Shown: positions 47,921-58,606, counted from the first letter of the stretch. The stretch: DNA of 64,000 nt from Sulfitobacter albidus (GCF_018200035.1 NZ_CP073581.1:1174501-1238500), one strand, 5' to 3'. Notes: generated from the letters alone by a model not told the origin. Numbers and translations are program-made.

Positions 47921-48210
47921 CAGTCTATTTCTCCGAAATTGGGGGCGTCGCCGTCACGCGCGGCGCGCAGATTTTCGAGGGCGCGCGCGGTCGCGAGGGT
48001 TTCAGCGAGCGAAACGAGTTTGGCGAGGATGAATTGCACGACGATCACGCCCGCCAGCCACGCCAGCGCTGTGCCAAGGCTGGCGCCGTTCGCAAAATAT
48101 TGCACGAGCGGGATCAGCCACAGCAGATACGCCGCATAGAGCAGCGTCTGCGCGCCGATCTGCCACCAGCGGGGCATCAGTTCGGCGGGGGTGGGCAGCG
48201 TGTCGGTCAT
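47920..48210 (-). CDS. Small membrane protein between ilvI and ilvH
   Basis: This 96-residue protein has two hydrophobic helices (about 20-40 and 48-68) and a charged C-terminal tail (ARALENLRAARDGDAPNFGEID). I do not recognise the family. It is overlapped by ilvH at its stop and lies 69 bases after ilvI, with a double hairpin in that gap. Co-translation with ilvH suggests a role in, or at least co-regulation with, branched-chain amino acid synthesis. Confidence 0.75.
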   Translation of the reverse strand: MTDTLPTPAELMPRWWQIGAQTLLYAAYLLWLIPLVQYFANGASLGTALAWLAGVIVVQFILAKLVSLAETLATARALENLRAARDGDAPNFGEID

Positions 48211-48231
48211 GGCACCTCTTTTAGGCAGGGA

Positions 48232-48276
48232 TCGGAATTTTTGAAAAATTCCGACCGTTTTCTTTCAAAGAAAACG
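48232..48276. repeat. Double hairpin between ilvI and the small membrane protein gene
   Basis: The hairpin CGGAATTTTT-G-AAAAATTCCG (within 48232-48254) is followed after one base by CGTTTTCTTT-C-AAAGAAAACG (48256-48276). The layout parallels the prfB double palindrome at 42895-42939, with the same CGGAATTTT half in first place. Lying inside the ilv operon, it may attenuate or protect mRNA. Confidence 0.85.
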
Positions 48277-48279
48277 ATC

Positions 48280-50031
<1,752 letters not shown>

Positions 50032-50095
50032 TGTCTTGCGTCCTTCCTGTCAAACTCGGGGTTCGTGTCGAATGTCGTGCGGCCGCGTCGGGCAT

Positions 50096-50122
50096 AAAAA
50101 AACCCCCGAGGATGTTCGGGGG
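50096..50122 (-). terminator. Attenuator terminator upstream of ilvI
   Basis: On the minus strand CCCCCGA-ACATCC-TCGGGGG forms a stem followed by seven T. It lies 64 bases before the ilvI start and 26 bases after the leader-peptide stop, as expected of a transcription attenuator. Immediately 5' of it, GCGCATGGG (50164-50156) can pair with CCCATGCGC (50130-50122), which abuts the terminator arm by one base. Confidence 0.88.
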
Positions 50123-50148
50123 CGCATGGGTCTTGATATGGTCAACCG

Positions 50149-50196
50149 TTACCGGCCCATGCGCGTGTTTCCTACAATGACGACTAGGTCCGACAT
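50149..50196 (-). CDS. ilv leader peptide (MSDLVVIVGNTRMGR)
   Basis: This 15-codon reading frame, preceded by AGGAGA, encodes Leu4-Val5-Val6-Ile7-Val8, the three branched-chain amino acids made by the operon it precedes. It ends at TAA ahead of the terminator. Ribosome stalling on the CTA-GTC-GTC-ATT-GTA codons when Leu, Val or Ile is scarce should favour read-through into ilvI. Leader peptides of this kind are known for ilv operons; the exact competing fold is not resolved here. Confidence 0.88.
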   Translation of the reverse strand: MSDLVVIVGNTRMGR

Positions 50197-50224
50197 GAAC
50201 CGTTCTCCTGCGTGTGGTGGCGGG

Positions 50225-50253
50225 ACATTATGACCGGGGGGCAGGGGCGTCAA
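50225..50253 (-). promoter_or_regulatory. Promoter of the ilv leader and operon
   Basis: On the minus strand TTGACG (50253-50248) and TAATGT (50230-50225) are separated by exactly 17 bases. The likely transcript start near 50218 gives a leader RNA that begins about 20 bases before the leader-peptide ATG. Both hexamers are close to the sigma-70 consensus. Confidence 0.75.
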
Positions 50254-50472
50254 CCGGCAAACGGGCGGAAAATATGTCTGTAGAGCGAAAAAATTTGTAA
50301 TTTTATTGCGTTGAGCTGGCTTTGGGCGACATTTCTCGGAAATTTCGGAGGGTTCCGCGGGCCGCTGTCGGGCTGGATCCTGAATTGTGCCGGGAACCGG
50401 ATCGCCGCGGCAGTCGTTTTGGGGATGAAAAAAGCGGTGCACCGCATCGCCAGAATACAATGGAGAGACACA

Positions 50473-50754
50473 ATGAAAACCTCAGCAACCATCGCAGGCA
50501 TCGCCGCCGTCGCCCTTATCGCTGCCGCAGGGTTCTACATGGTCGAATTTGAGCAGACCGAAGAGGGCGCATTGCCCGACGTGAACATTAGCGCCGAAGG
50601 GGGCAACCTTCCCGAGTATGACGCCGAAGTCGGCGACGTGGACCTCACCAGCGAGGAAGTAACCGTCGAGACACCGGATGTGGACGTCACCATGGAGGAA
50701 TCCACCGTGACCGTGCCCGGCATCGACGTGACACCGCCCAGCGACGACAGCTAA
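50473..50754 (+). CDS. Small anchored acidic protein with beta-type repeats
   Basis: This 93-residue protein has an uncleaved-looking N-terminal hydrophobic helix (MKTSATIAGIAAVALIAAAGFYM) and a highly acidic exported part. That part has a loose repeat of the form DVxxTxEExTVxTPxVDVT (TSEEVTVETPDVDVTMEESTVTVPGIDVT). No cysteine suitable for a lipobox is seen. GGAGAGA is 5 bases before the ATG. It resembles short Rhodobacteraceae hypothetical proteins. The function is unknown, perhaps periplasmic metal or ion interaction because of the charge; that is speculation. Confidence 0.65.
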   Translation: MKTSATIAGIAAVALIAAAGFYMVEFEQTEEGALPDVNISAEGGNLPEYDAEVGDVDLTSEEVTVETPDVDVTMEESTVTVPGIDVTPPSDDS

Positions 50755-50772
50755 CTTCCGCCATTTAAGTAG

Positions 50773-50800
50773 AAAGGCCCGGCAGCGTCCGGGCCTTTTT
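50773..50800. terminator. Bidirectional terminator between the acidic-protein gene and the NarL-type regulator
   Basis: A stem AAAGGCCCGG-CAGCGT-CCGGGCCTTT with T residues on the plus side and A residues on the minus side lies between the two convergent genes. It fits terminating both. Confidence 0.8.
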
Positions 50801-50804
50801 GTGT

Positions 50805-51449
50805 CTAGAGGTCCACGCCCGTGCCCTGCAACACCCCGTGCTCCAGCGCGTAGCGGGTGAGCCCTGCGGTGCTTGAGATGCCCAGCTTGCGTTTGATGTT
50901 CTTGCGGTGCGTCTCGACCGTGCGCACGGAGATGTCGAGGGTCAGCGCCACCTCCTTGTTCGAGCTGCCCTGCGCCAGTTGCAACAGGATCGTCTGCTCC
51001 CGCCCCGTAAGCGCCTCGCGCGCGCCGCCATCCTTGGGGGTAAGCGAGCCTTGCGCACCGGTGCACAGATAGCGTTTTCCGCCCATCACAGTATCGATCG
51101 CCAGCTTGATCTCATCCGTTGGCACGTCCTTGAGGATATAGCCCATGGCGCCGTGGCTGAGGGCGGAGGAGATGTATTCGGGGCTGTCATGCATCGACAG
51201 GATCACCACGCGGGTGCCGGGGCGACGCTCCAGCACGATTTCGGTGGCGGACAGACCGCCGATATCGGGCATGTTGAGATCCATCAGGATCACGTCGGGC
51301 TGAAGCGTATCGAGCGCGTCGATGATGGCGCGGCCCGTGGTGAGGGTGCCGACGACATTCACGTCGTCATAGCTTTCCAGGATGCTCTGGATGCCTTCGG
51401 CGACCATGGGGTGATCGTCGACGATGGCGATGCGCAACTGGTCGGTCAT
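50805..51449 (-). CDS. NarL/FixJ-family response regulator
   Basis: This 214-residue regulator has a receiver domain (acidic pocket IVDDHPM, phospho-acceptor Asp in VILMDLNMPD, Lys in YILKDVP) and a C-terminal LuxR-type helix-turn-helix (LTGREQTILLQLAQGSSNKEVALTLDISVRTVETHRKNI). The stop of the upstream kinase gene overlaps its start by four bases, making a two-gene operon. It is divergent from the second TRAP locus and probably activates it, as in Rhodobacter DctS/DctR. Confidence 0.92.
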   Translation of the reverse strand: MTDQLRIAIVDDHPMVAEGIQSILESYDDVNVVGTLTTGRAIIDALDTLQPDVILMDLNMPDIGGLSATEIVLERRPGTRVVILSMHDSPEYISSALSHGAMGYILKDVPTDEIKLAIDTVMGGKRYLCTGAQGSLTPKDGGAREALTGREQTILLQLAQGSSNKEVALTLDISVRTVETHRKNIKRKLGISSTAGLTRYALEHGVLQGTGVDL

Positions 51450-52852
51450 GTGGTCACTTTCTGTGGGGCAGTGGTGGGGTCTGGCGGCAGCATGTGGGTC
51501 AGCGGTGCGGTCGCCTCGATCACCAGTCCGGCGCCGGGGGTGGCGCGCAGGCGCAGGATGCCGCCGATCTGGTCCATACGTTCCTGCATGTTGCGCAGGC
51601 CAAGGCCCGGACCGCTCGCGCGTTTCTCGAACCCGCGCCCGTTGTCGCTGATCCGCAGGGTGGCGCCGCCCCGGTGGCCGCGCAGGTCGACCGTGACGGC
51701 GGTGGCGGCGGCGTGACGCTCGATATTGGTCAGCGCTTCCTGCGCGATGCGGTAGAGCGCGATCTTGGCGTCGTTATCCAGCCGGTTGCGGAACACCACG
51801 GTGGAATAGGTGACGTCGATGCCGGTGCGGGTCTCGAACTCCTCGATCAGGGTTTTGAGCGCGGGGCCCAGCCCCAGATCGTCCAGCACGCCGGGCCGCA
51901 GATCGCGGCTGATCCGGCGGACTTCGGAAATCGCCTGCGCAAGCGAGGTGATGCCCTTGCCCAGCGGCTCTGCTGCGCTGTCGTCGCCGCGCTCCAGCCT
52001 GCGCCGCGCGTTGTCGAGCGCGTAGCGCACCCCGACGAGCATCTGGCTGATGCCGTCATGCAGCTCGCGTGCGACGCGGCCGCGCTCTTCTTCCTGCGCG
52101 TCGAACACGCGCTGGGTGAGTTTCTTGAGCTTGGCGTCCGCGAGGCGGCGTTCGCGCAGGTTGATGCCCATGCCGGTGGCGAACACCACCAGCAGCGCCA
52201 CCAGCGTGATCGCCCCGATGTAGAGGAACGTGCGCTGCACACGGGCCTCGACATCCGCGCGGGCGGTGGCCACGGTGGCCAGCACGTCATCGATGAACAC
52301 GCTGGTGCCCACGGCCCAGCCCCACGACGGGAACGACGTCACAAAGGTGATCTTTTGCGCCATCTCGCCGGTGGAGGGTTTGGGCCATTGATGGGTGTGA
52401 TAGCCCGCCCCGTCACGCGCGATCTCGATCAGGCGGTCGACGACGGGGGTGCCGCCCAGATCTGTCTCGCCACGGAAATTGCGCCCGATGCGGTCGGTCT
52501 CGCGCGGGGAGACGATGGCGGTGCCGTTGTAATCGTAGACAAAGAACTGCCCTTCCTCGCCGTAGATCATCGCCGAGAGGATCTGCGCCACGCGATCCTT
52601 TGCCTCCTGGTCGTCGGGGGCGGCCGAGCCGTAGATGAAGTAGAACCCGTTGCGCGCCTGGGTGACATAGTTGCGCAGCTCGGCCTTCTTGGCCTCGATC
52701 AGCTGCGCCTCGAGCGCGTTGATCTCACGCTCCGCCAGCGCGCGCGATTGCGCGGCCACCAGTACGGCAATTGCCGCCACCGCCACGATGAGTGGCACAG
52801 ACGCCAGCAGGGTGAGTTTCTGGGCGTAGGAGAAGGACAGACGCGGACGCAT
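51446..52852 (-). CDS. Sensor histidine kinase, single-Cache plus HisKA_3 type
   Basis: This 468-residue membrane kinase has a first membrane helix at about 12-34. Its Cache-type periplasmic sensor (FVYDYNGTAIVSPRETDRIG, then FVTSFPSWGWAVGTSVFIDDV) reaches to about 210, and the second helix is at about 213-235. The H box is EERGRVARELHDGISQMLVGV, and the ATPase has GGATLRISDNGRGF and LGLRNMQERM. HisKA_3 kinases pair with NarL-type regulators, as the adjacent gene shows. The start is uncertain: MRPRLSFSYAQK (52852) is used, 52864 is also possible. Organic-acid sensing for the neighbouring TRAP system is inferred. Bases 52865-53124 hold the divergent promoters; I see no clear box. Confidence 0.88.
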   Translation of the reverse strand: MRPRLSFSYAQKLTLLASVPLIVAVAAIAVLVAAQSRALAEREINALEAQLIEAKKAELRNYVTQARNGFYFIYGSAAPDDQEAKDRVAQILSAMIYGEEGQFFVYDYNGTAIVSPRETDRIGRNFRGETDLGGTPVVDRLIEIARDGAGYHTHQWPKPSTGEMAQKITFVTSFPSWGWAVGTSVFIDDVLATVATARADVEARVQRTFLYIGAITLVALLVVFATGMGINLRERRLADAKLKKLTQRVFDAQEEERGRVARELHDGISQMLVGVRYALDNARRRLERGDDSAAEPLGKGITSLAQAISEVRRISRDLRPGVLDDLGLGPALKTLIEEFETRTGIDVTYSTVVFRNRLDNDAKIALYRIAQEALTNIERHAAATAVTVDLRGHRGGATLRISDNGRGFEKRASGPGLGLRNMQERMDQIGGILRLRATPGAGLVIEATAPLTHMLPPDPTTAPQKVTT

Positions 52853-53124
52853 GGCGTGCAGCATTAGCGCGTTGCGCGCTGAAATCAACGCGTTCCGTCA
52901 TTTGGCACGGTCTGGGTTGATCGGCGCGCGGCGATACACTCATTGGGCGATTGTGCGCGTGCAGAAAAGGTTAAATTTTTTCCCCAATCTCCGACCGTTA
53001 GCGGTCACTGCGCAGTAGTGGGTATTTCAAATCCCGCGCAGATCCGTACCGTGGCGTCACTTCACCGTCGTGCGCGAAGAATCGCGTGCGGCCTCTATGA
53101 AAAAATCCCGGGAGGATATCACCA

Positions 53125-54213
53125 ATGGATCGTCGTTCTTTTCTGAAGACATCTGCAATGGGCGGCACGGCCGCCGCGGCCAGCACGCTCGCCGCACCTG
53201 CGTATGCCCAAGGCAAGCGCAGCCTGACAATGGTCACGTCGTGGCCGCGCGGTTTCGCCGTTCTCGATGACGCGGCAACCTACCTCAACAACATGGTCAA
53301 CGAGATGTCCGACGGCAATCTGACCATCGACAAGAAAGCCCCCGGTGAGCTGGTCGGCGCGTTCGAAGTCTTCGACGCCGTCTCCTCCGGTCAGGCCGAC
53401 ATGTATCACTCTGCCGATTACTACTTCATCGGCCAGCACCCTGCCTATGCCTACTACACAGCCGTGCCTTTCGGCGGTACAGCCCAGGAGCTGACCAACT
53501 GGTACTACCACGGTGGCGGTCACGACCTGCACAACGAGCTGGGCGAGATCTTTAACCTCAAGTCGTTCCAGGCGGGTAACTCCGGTTCGCAGTCCGGTGG
53601 CTGGTTCCGCAACGAAATCGGCTCCGCGGCAGACTTCAACGGTCTGAAATTCCGCATGCCCGGTCTGGGCGGCAAGGTGCTGGGCAAGCTGGGCGCTTCG
53701 GTTCAGAACATCCCCGGCGGCGAGCTTTATCAGGCGCTGTCCTCGGGCGCGCTGGACGGTCTGGAGTGGGTTGGCCCCATGGCGGACGAGCGCGCGGGCT
53801 TCCAGGAAGTCGCGAAAGTCTACTACACTGCCGGTTTCCACGAGCCAGGCTCGGGTCTGTCGGCTGCCGTCAACCTCGACGTGTTCAACGATCTGGCGCC
53901 CGCGCATCAGAAAATCATCGAATACGCGACAATGGCGACCACGCACTACCAGCTGTCCGAGACACTGGCCGGCAACGGCGCTGCGCTGGCGCGTCTGCAG
54001 CAGCAGGGTGTGAAAACCATGCAGTTCTCCGACGACGTCTGGGATGCGTTCGGCGCGGCCTCGTCCGAAGTCATGGACGAGAACATGGGCGACGAGCTGT
54101 TCGCGCGTACACGCGAAAGCTTTGAAGCGTCGCTGACCGCCTCGGCGGAATGGCTGTCGAAATCCGACGCCTTCTACGTCGAGCAGCGTGAGCGCGTGCG
54201 CAACGCGGGCTAA
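53125..54213 (+). CDS. TakP-like TRAP substrate-binding protein, Tat-exported
   Basis: This 362-residue periplasmic binding protein has a twin-arginine signal (MDRRSFLKTSAMGG then AAPAYAQG). The DctP fold has a TakP-like binding block FRMPGLGGKVLGKLGASVQ followed by GALDGLEWVGP and the YHSADYYFIGQHP region. TakP of Rhodobacter sphaeroides binds 2-oxo acids such as pyruvate, so an alpha-keto acid is the favoured ligand; mannonate- or lactate-type ligands are alternatives. GGAGG lies 11 bases before the ATG. It is followed by a hairpin and then by its membrane genes. Confidence 0.9.
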   Translation: MDRRSFLKTSAMGGTAAAASTLAAPAYAQGKRSLTMVTSWPRGFAVLDDAATYLNNMVNEMSDGNLTIDKKAPGELVGAFEVFDAVSSGQADMYHSADYYFIGQHPAYAYYTAVPFGGTAQELTNWYYHGGGHDLHNELGEIFNLKSFQAGNSGSQSGGWFRNEIGSAADFNGLKFRMPGLGGKVLGKLGASVQNIPGGELYQALSSGALDGLEWVGPMADERAGFQEVAKVYYTAGFHEPGSGLSAAVNLDVFNDLAPAHQKIIEYATMATTHYQLSETLAGNGAALARLQQQGVKTMQFSDDVWDAFGAASSEVMDENMGDELFARTRESFEASLTASAEWLSKSDAFYVEQRERVRNAG

Positions 54214-54230
54214 GCCTGTAGATTACGTCG

Positions 54231-54256
54231 GGGGCCGCGGGATTTCCTGCGGCCCC
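54231..54256 (+). terminator. Hairpin between the TRAP-binding protein and dctQ genes
   Basis: GGGGCCGC and GCGGCCCC arms around a ten-base loop lie 18 bases after the stop, without a T run. It is more likely a partial terminator or mRNA-stabilising stem that raises binding-protein expression over the permease, as known for many binding-protein operons. Confidence 0.5.
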
Positions 54257-54327
54257 TGATGCCTGTCAGACAGAACGTGTGATCGGCCACGGGAAAAAGT
54301 GGCGGCACCGACCGGGGAGGGGGACAT

Positions 54328-55296
54328 ATGGCCGACGATATCGTGTGTGGGGGATTTTTCCGCGCAGCTGAGGGTGTAGACATCAGCTGCCTCGACAAAT
54401 TCCAGGACAGCGGGCTGATCCAGTTCGTGCTCGGCAACATCCTCGAAGGGTTCTACAACTTCTTCGCGGCGATCCTGCAGCCGGGCCTGTGGCTGAATTG
54501 GAGCGAGGGCACCTCGCTCATGCGCTTCATCTACTACGGCGGCTCGGTCGAGCTGTTCTTTGTGATCTTCAACATGCTGGTGATCCTGACAATCGTGGGG
54601 ATCTGGAAGCGGCAGGTGATGTGGGCCTGCGTGCGCGGGCTGGAAGGCTTTGCCAACGCCACCGGGCGGCTGTTTGCCTGGGCAGGTCTGATCATGGTGG
54701 TGCAGCAGATCATTATCGTGTTCATGCAGCGCGTGTTTACCCGGCCCGACATCTCCATCGGGTTTGGTATCCCGCTACAGTTCGACATTTCGTGGTTTGC
54801 CGAAGAGCTGAAGCTTTTCAACGCGTTGGTCGTCTGTATGTGCGTGGCCTATACCTTTGTGCAGGGCGGGCATGTGCGGGTCGATCTGTTTTACGCGGGC
54901 GCGAAATTCCGCACGAAAAAGATCATCGACATGTTCGGCGCGCTGTTCTTCATGATCCCCTTTGCGGTGGTGACGTGGATGTACGGCTGGTATTTCCTGT
55001 GGCGCCATCTGGTCACGCCCAACCCGTCGGCCTCTGACCGGTTGGAGCTGCTCTTGCGCAAGGCGCGGCTGCTGAAATGGAACGTGGAGACCATCGGGTT
55101 CAGCCCCAACGGCTTCAACGGATATTTCCTGTTCAAGATCCTGTTGTGTCTGTTCTGCGTGATGGTGCTGTTGCAGGCGATTGCCGTCTTCTACCGCTCG
55201 TGGTGCGAGCTGCGCGAAGGCGAAGAAAGTGAAAACAAATACCTCGACCGCGATACGCTGGGCGACGGTGAAGAAGCCTATGAGGGGACGCACTGA
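54328..55296 (+). CDS. TRAP transporter small membrane subunit, large DctQ variant
   Basis: This 322-residue protein is longer than ordinary DctQ (about 160-220). After a non-membrane N-terminal stretch and a helix-rich lead (LIQFVLGNILEGFYNFFAAILQPG) come helices at about 71-92, 108-135, 160-180, 202-225 and 278-298. HVRVDLFYAG is the family's central motif. The extended form occurs with the TakP-type transporters. Its stop shares one base with the start of the following permease gene (TGATG), so both are translated together. Confidence 0.85.
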   Translation: MADDIVCGGFFRAAEGVDISCLDKFQDSGLIQFVLGNILEGFYNFFAAILQPGLWLNWSEGTSLMRFIYYGGSVELFFVIFNMLVILTIVGIWKRQVMWACVRGLEGFANATGRLFAWAGLIMVVQQIIIVFMQRVFTRPDISIGFGIPLQFDISWFAEELKLFNALVVCMCVAYTFVQGGHVRVDLFYAGAKFRTKKIIDMFGALFFMIPFAVVTWMYGWYFLWRHLVTPNPSASDRLELLLRKARLLKWNVETIGFSPNGFNGYFLFKILLCLFCVMVLLQAIAVFYRSWCELREGEESENKYLDRDTLGDGEEAYEGTH

Positions 55297-57648
55297 TGTT
55301 TTTCGGGTTGGACGGGGTCGAAGTCGGCCTGATCATCGTCTTTATCTGCCTGTTCGGGGGATCCTGTCGGGCTTTCCGGTGGCCTTTGCCATTGGCGGGG
55401 CGGGCATCATTTCCTTTGGGATCATCGCCGCGATGGACAGCGCGGGGTTGCTGATCCACCAGGCGATTGACACCTCGTCGGATGCCTACCGCGCGCTGAT
55501 CAATTCGGGCGTCAAGGAGGACGCGGTATCGCTGTTCCGATACCCCGATCTGCCACGCATCGCGGAGCCGGTGTTCCCCGCAGGCTGGGAAGTGGCACTG
55601 GACCGCAACGTGTCGTTCATCGTCAACCGCATGAACGAGCGGGTGCTGGCGGGCCAGTCCATCGAGACGCTGCTGGCCGTTCTGATGTTCGTTCTGATGG
55701 GCATCACGCTGGAGCGCTCGAAAATCGCGAACGATCTGCTGACCACCATGGCGCGCGTCTTTGGCCCGCTGCCGGGCGGTCTGGCCGTGTCCATCGTGGT
55801 TGTGGGCGCGTTCCTTGCCGCCTCGACCGGGATTGTGGGCGCGACCGTGGTGACCATGGGTCTGCTGGCGCTGCCGACGATGCTGCGCAACAACTACTCG
55901 CCCGAGATTGCGACCGGGGTCATCGCGGCGTCGGGCACGCTGGGGCAGATCATCCCGCCGTCCATCGTGATCGTTCTGCTGGGCACGCTGGCGGGGGATC
56001 TGTACTCTGCCGCACAGGAAGCGCGCGCGACGGCTGCCGGCTGTACCGATGCGCTGACCTATCTGGGCGAGCCTGCGGTCGTGTCGGTTGGCACGCTGTT
56101 CCAGGCGGCGTTGTTGCCGGGGATCATGCTGGCGCTGCTCTACGCGCTGTATGCCTTTGGCTACGCGCTATTGAACCCCGACAAGGCGCCCGCGGTGCCC
56201 ATGGGATCAACCAACGCCGAGCCGATCACCCGCAACGAGGCCTTCACATGGTTCGCGGGCGTGCCGCTGGCGATCATCGTGGGCACGATCCTGCTGGGCA
56301 ACCTCGGTGTTGTCGGCAGCCAGGACACGCGGATCTCAAGCTTCTCCGACATCGGGGAGGCGGCATCGCTGCGCACCAATGTGGGCGCGGAATGTCAGGC
56401 GGCGATGATCGAGCTGCACGGGCAGGACGCGTGGGATCGCGCCGTGGCCGAACAGCAGACCATCGACGACGCCGGTGGCCTTGCTCAATCCGAGGCGCTG
56501 AACGAAGAGGAATTCGCCGCCGCACAGGAAGCCAAGATCGCGAATGCCGCCCCCATCGGGACCGGTGTGGCGATTATCCTGATCGTGCTGTCGCTGATCC
56601 TGACGACGGGTCGCGGGGTGTCGCCCTCGTCGGACGCGCGGCCGCTGATCATCGGCGGGATCGGTGTGGTGCTGGCCGTGCTGGTCGACATTCTGCTTGT
56701 CAGTCCGACAACATCGCCGGGCACGATGGTGGTGCTGATGGCGCTGCCCTTCGTGGCGATCATGTACGGCGTCGTCTACGGGACCAAGCTCTGCGCCAAG
56801 AACGAGCTGATCCGCGTGGTCTTCCCGCCGCTGGTGCTGATCGTCGCCGTGCTGGGCTCGATCCTTGGCGGGATCACCAACCCGACGCCTGCCGCGGCGC
56901 TTGGGGCAGGGGGCGCGATCATGCTCGCCGCCTACCGCAAGCTCACCGATCTGGACCGCTCGCCCAAGGTGATCATCTGGTCGACGCTGGCGATCATCAT
57001 CTGCATCCTCGTGGGCGTGAATTTCGATCTGCGCATCAACACGGATGATGTGAGTTTCGAGACCTGGTTTGCGTTCTTCGTCGCCTACGGTGCGTATCTC
57101 TACGCGGTGTTCGGTCTGCTGTTCTCGTGCTGGGTTCTCTACGCCAACGGCGTGCTGACCCCGGTGGTGCGCGAGACGGCGAAGGTGACGAGCATGGTGT
57201 TCACCATCCTCATCGGCTCGCAGCTGCTCAATCTCGTGGTGATCTCCTTCGGGGGGAGCACTACATCCAGCAGTTCCTCAAGAGCTTTGACAACGAGATG
57301 ACGGTCTTCCTGATCGTGATGCTGGTACTCTTCGTGCTGGGCTTCGTGCTCGATTTCCTTGAGATCATCTACATCGTGGTGCCGATCGTGGGCCCGGTGA
57401 TCTACGGCGGCTCGTTCGATCCCAAATGGGTGACGATCATGATCGCGGTCAACCTTCAGACCTCATTCCTGACACCGCCCTTCGGCTTTGCCCTGTTCTA
57501 CCTTCGCGGGGTGGCGCCGCCGTCAGTGACGACACGCCACATCTACCGAGGCATCGTCCCGTTCGTGCTGATCCAGGTGGCGGGGCTCGCGATCCTGTGG
57601 TTCTTCCCGTCGATCGTGACCATCGTACCGGATCTGATCCCGAACTGA
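55296..57648 (+). CDS. TRAP transporter large membrane subunit DctM, long form (frame broken twice)
   Basis: When repaired this is a 784-residue permease, far longer than standard DctM (about 430), which is typical of this TRAP subtype with extra helices and a soluble insert (about 280-420). As written, the frame breaks at GGGGG 55356-55360 (one more G gives FGGILSGFPVAFAIGGAGI) and at GGGGGG 57251-57256 (one more G gives FGGEHYIQQFLKSFDNE). With both, the length becomes an exact multiple of three. Conserved segments include GASTGIVGATVVTMGLLALP-like and NLQTSFLTPPFGFALFYLRG. Two errors are more likely than a pseudogene. Confidence 0.85.
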
Positions 57649-57671
57649 TTGGGAAGGGCAGACCAGACAAG

Positions 57672-57702
57672 CGGCCCCCGGAGATGTCCGGGGGCCGTTT
57701 TC
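57672..57702 (+). terminator. Terminator after the second TRAP operon
   Basis: CGGCCCCCGGA-GATG-TCCGGGGGCCG is an 11-pair stem followed by TTTTCG, 23 bases past the dctM stop. It is a strong rho-independent terminator. Confidence 0.87.
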
Positions 57703-57936
57703 GTTTGGGGGGTGTGAATGGGTGCCGGAATGCAGCCGGTGTGAGGGGGCAAAGAGGGAGTGGTGTGCGGCTGTGGTTGAGAGATAGTGCAGCGGCGTCC
57801 GCTTGGCGGACGAAGCGTGAATTCGCTGCATTTGCGCCAATGTCTGCTTCAGGTAGACAACCAATACGCTTTGTTGAGCGCCTATCTTGGCGCTACGCTA
57901 CTCAAAATGGCACAAAACAATGTATTGGCAGGACTA

Positions 57937-58434
57937 ATGAATTTTCCCTCAAGAACGGCTGTGGCGGTATCGCTATTCGTTGCCGGAACAGCGCATGTGA
58001 ATGCTGAACCATTCAACAACCACCAAGTTTGGACCTTTCAATGCAGTTTGACTGCCTTGAAACGAGAGGGGTATTTCCCCAAAAATAACGAAATCGACCT
58101 ACACATAGTGTGGAATCGAGATGCAAATCTTGCGCGTACTGTTACGCCATCTGGAAATGCAAAGGGGCTAGGTGTGATGAAAGGGTTTACCGATACCTCT
58201 CAGCACATGGTCCATTTCTGGATGTCTCCCGCAACGGCTAAGTTCACCGGAGAAAAGACCAAAAACGGACGCTATGGCGGATGGCTTGAAGCTTTCGGTC
58301 CGACTATCATCTCGATCCGTTCACATGGAAACGTTGCGATGACACGCCACGACATTATCCATGGTGGAATGAAAGCGTACAGCCATGAAGGAACCTGCGA
58401 GATCAGCGGTCATTCACTGCAAGATAACCAGTAA
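57937..58434 (+). CDS. Secreted orphan protein of low GC content
   Basis: This 165-residue protein has a clear signal peptide when started at 57937 (MNFPSRTAVAVSLFVAGTAHVNA); longer starts at 57787 and 57907 lack a good ribosome site. The mature part (EPFNNHQVWTFQCSLTALKREGY then WMSPATAKFTGEKTKNGRYGG) is polar with two cysteines (in FQCSL and GTCEIS) that could form a disulfide. The coding region is only about 40-48% GC in sampled lines. I recognise no family. It is isolated between the TRAP terminator and the acnB terminator, consistent with recent gain. Confidence 0.6.
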   Translation: MNFPSRTAVAVSLFVAGTAHVNAEPFNNHQVWTFQCSLTALKREGYFPKNNEIDLHIVWNRDANLARTVTPSGNAKGLGVMKGFTDTSQHMVHFWMSPATAKFTGEKTKNGRYGGWLEAFGPTIISIRSHGNVAMTRHDIIHGGMKAYSHEGTCEISGHSLQDNQ

Positions 58435-58578
58435 CTGCAAGCAAACATCTCACGTAGCAGAGCCCTGCAGGAACTGATCCGAACCAGTCTGTTTGGACGA
58501 TAGCGGTCATTCGCGCAAAGCGCAGCATTCGTCACGTTGGGCTCAAAGCGCCCTTTCGCCACAATGCAGCAAAACGCA

Positions 58579-58606
58579 AAAGGGCGCACCACTCGGTGCG
58601 CCCTTT
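58579..58606 (-). terminator. Terminator after acnB
   Basis: On the minus strand AAAGGGCGCACC-GAGT-GGTGCGCCCTTT is a perfect 12-pair stem with T residues following (TTTTGCGTTTT). It begins 22 bases after the acnB stop. Confidence 0.85.

Noticed and set aside
54231..54256. A full transcription terminator after the TakP-like gene
   Set aside because: There is no T run and the permease genes follow on the same strand; an mRNA-stabilising stem is more likely.
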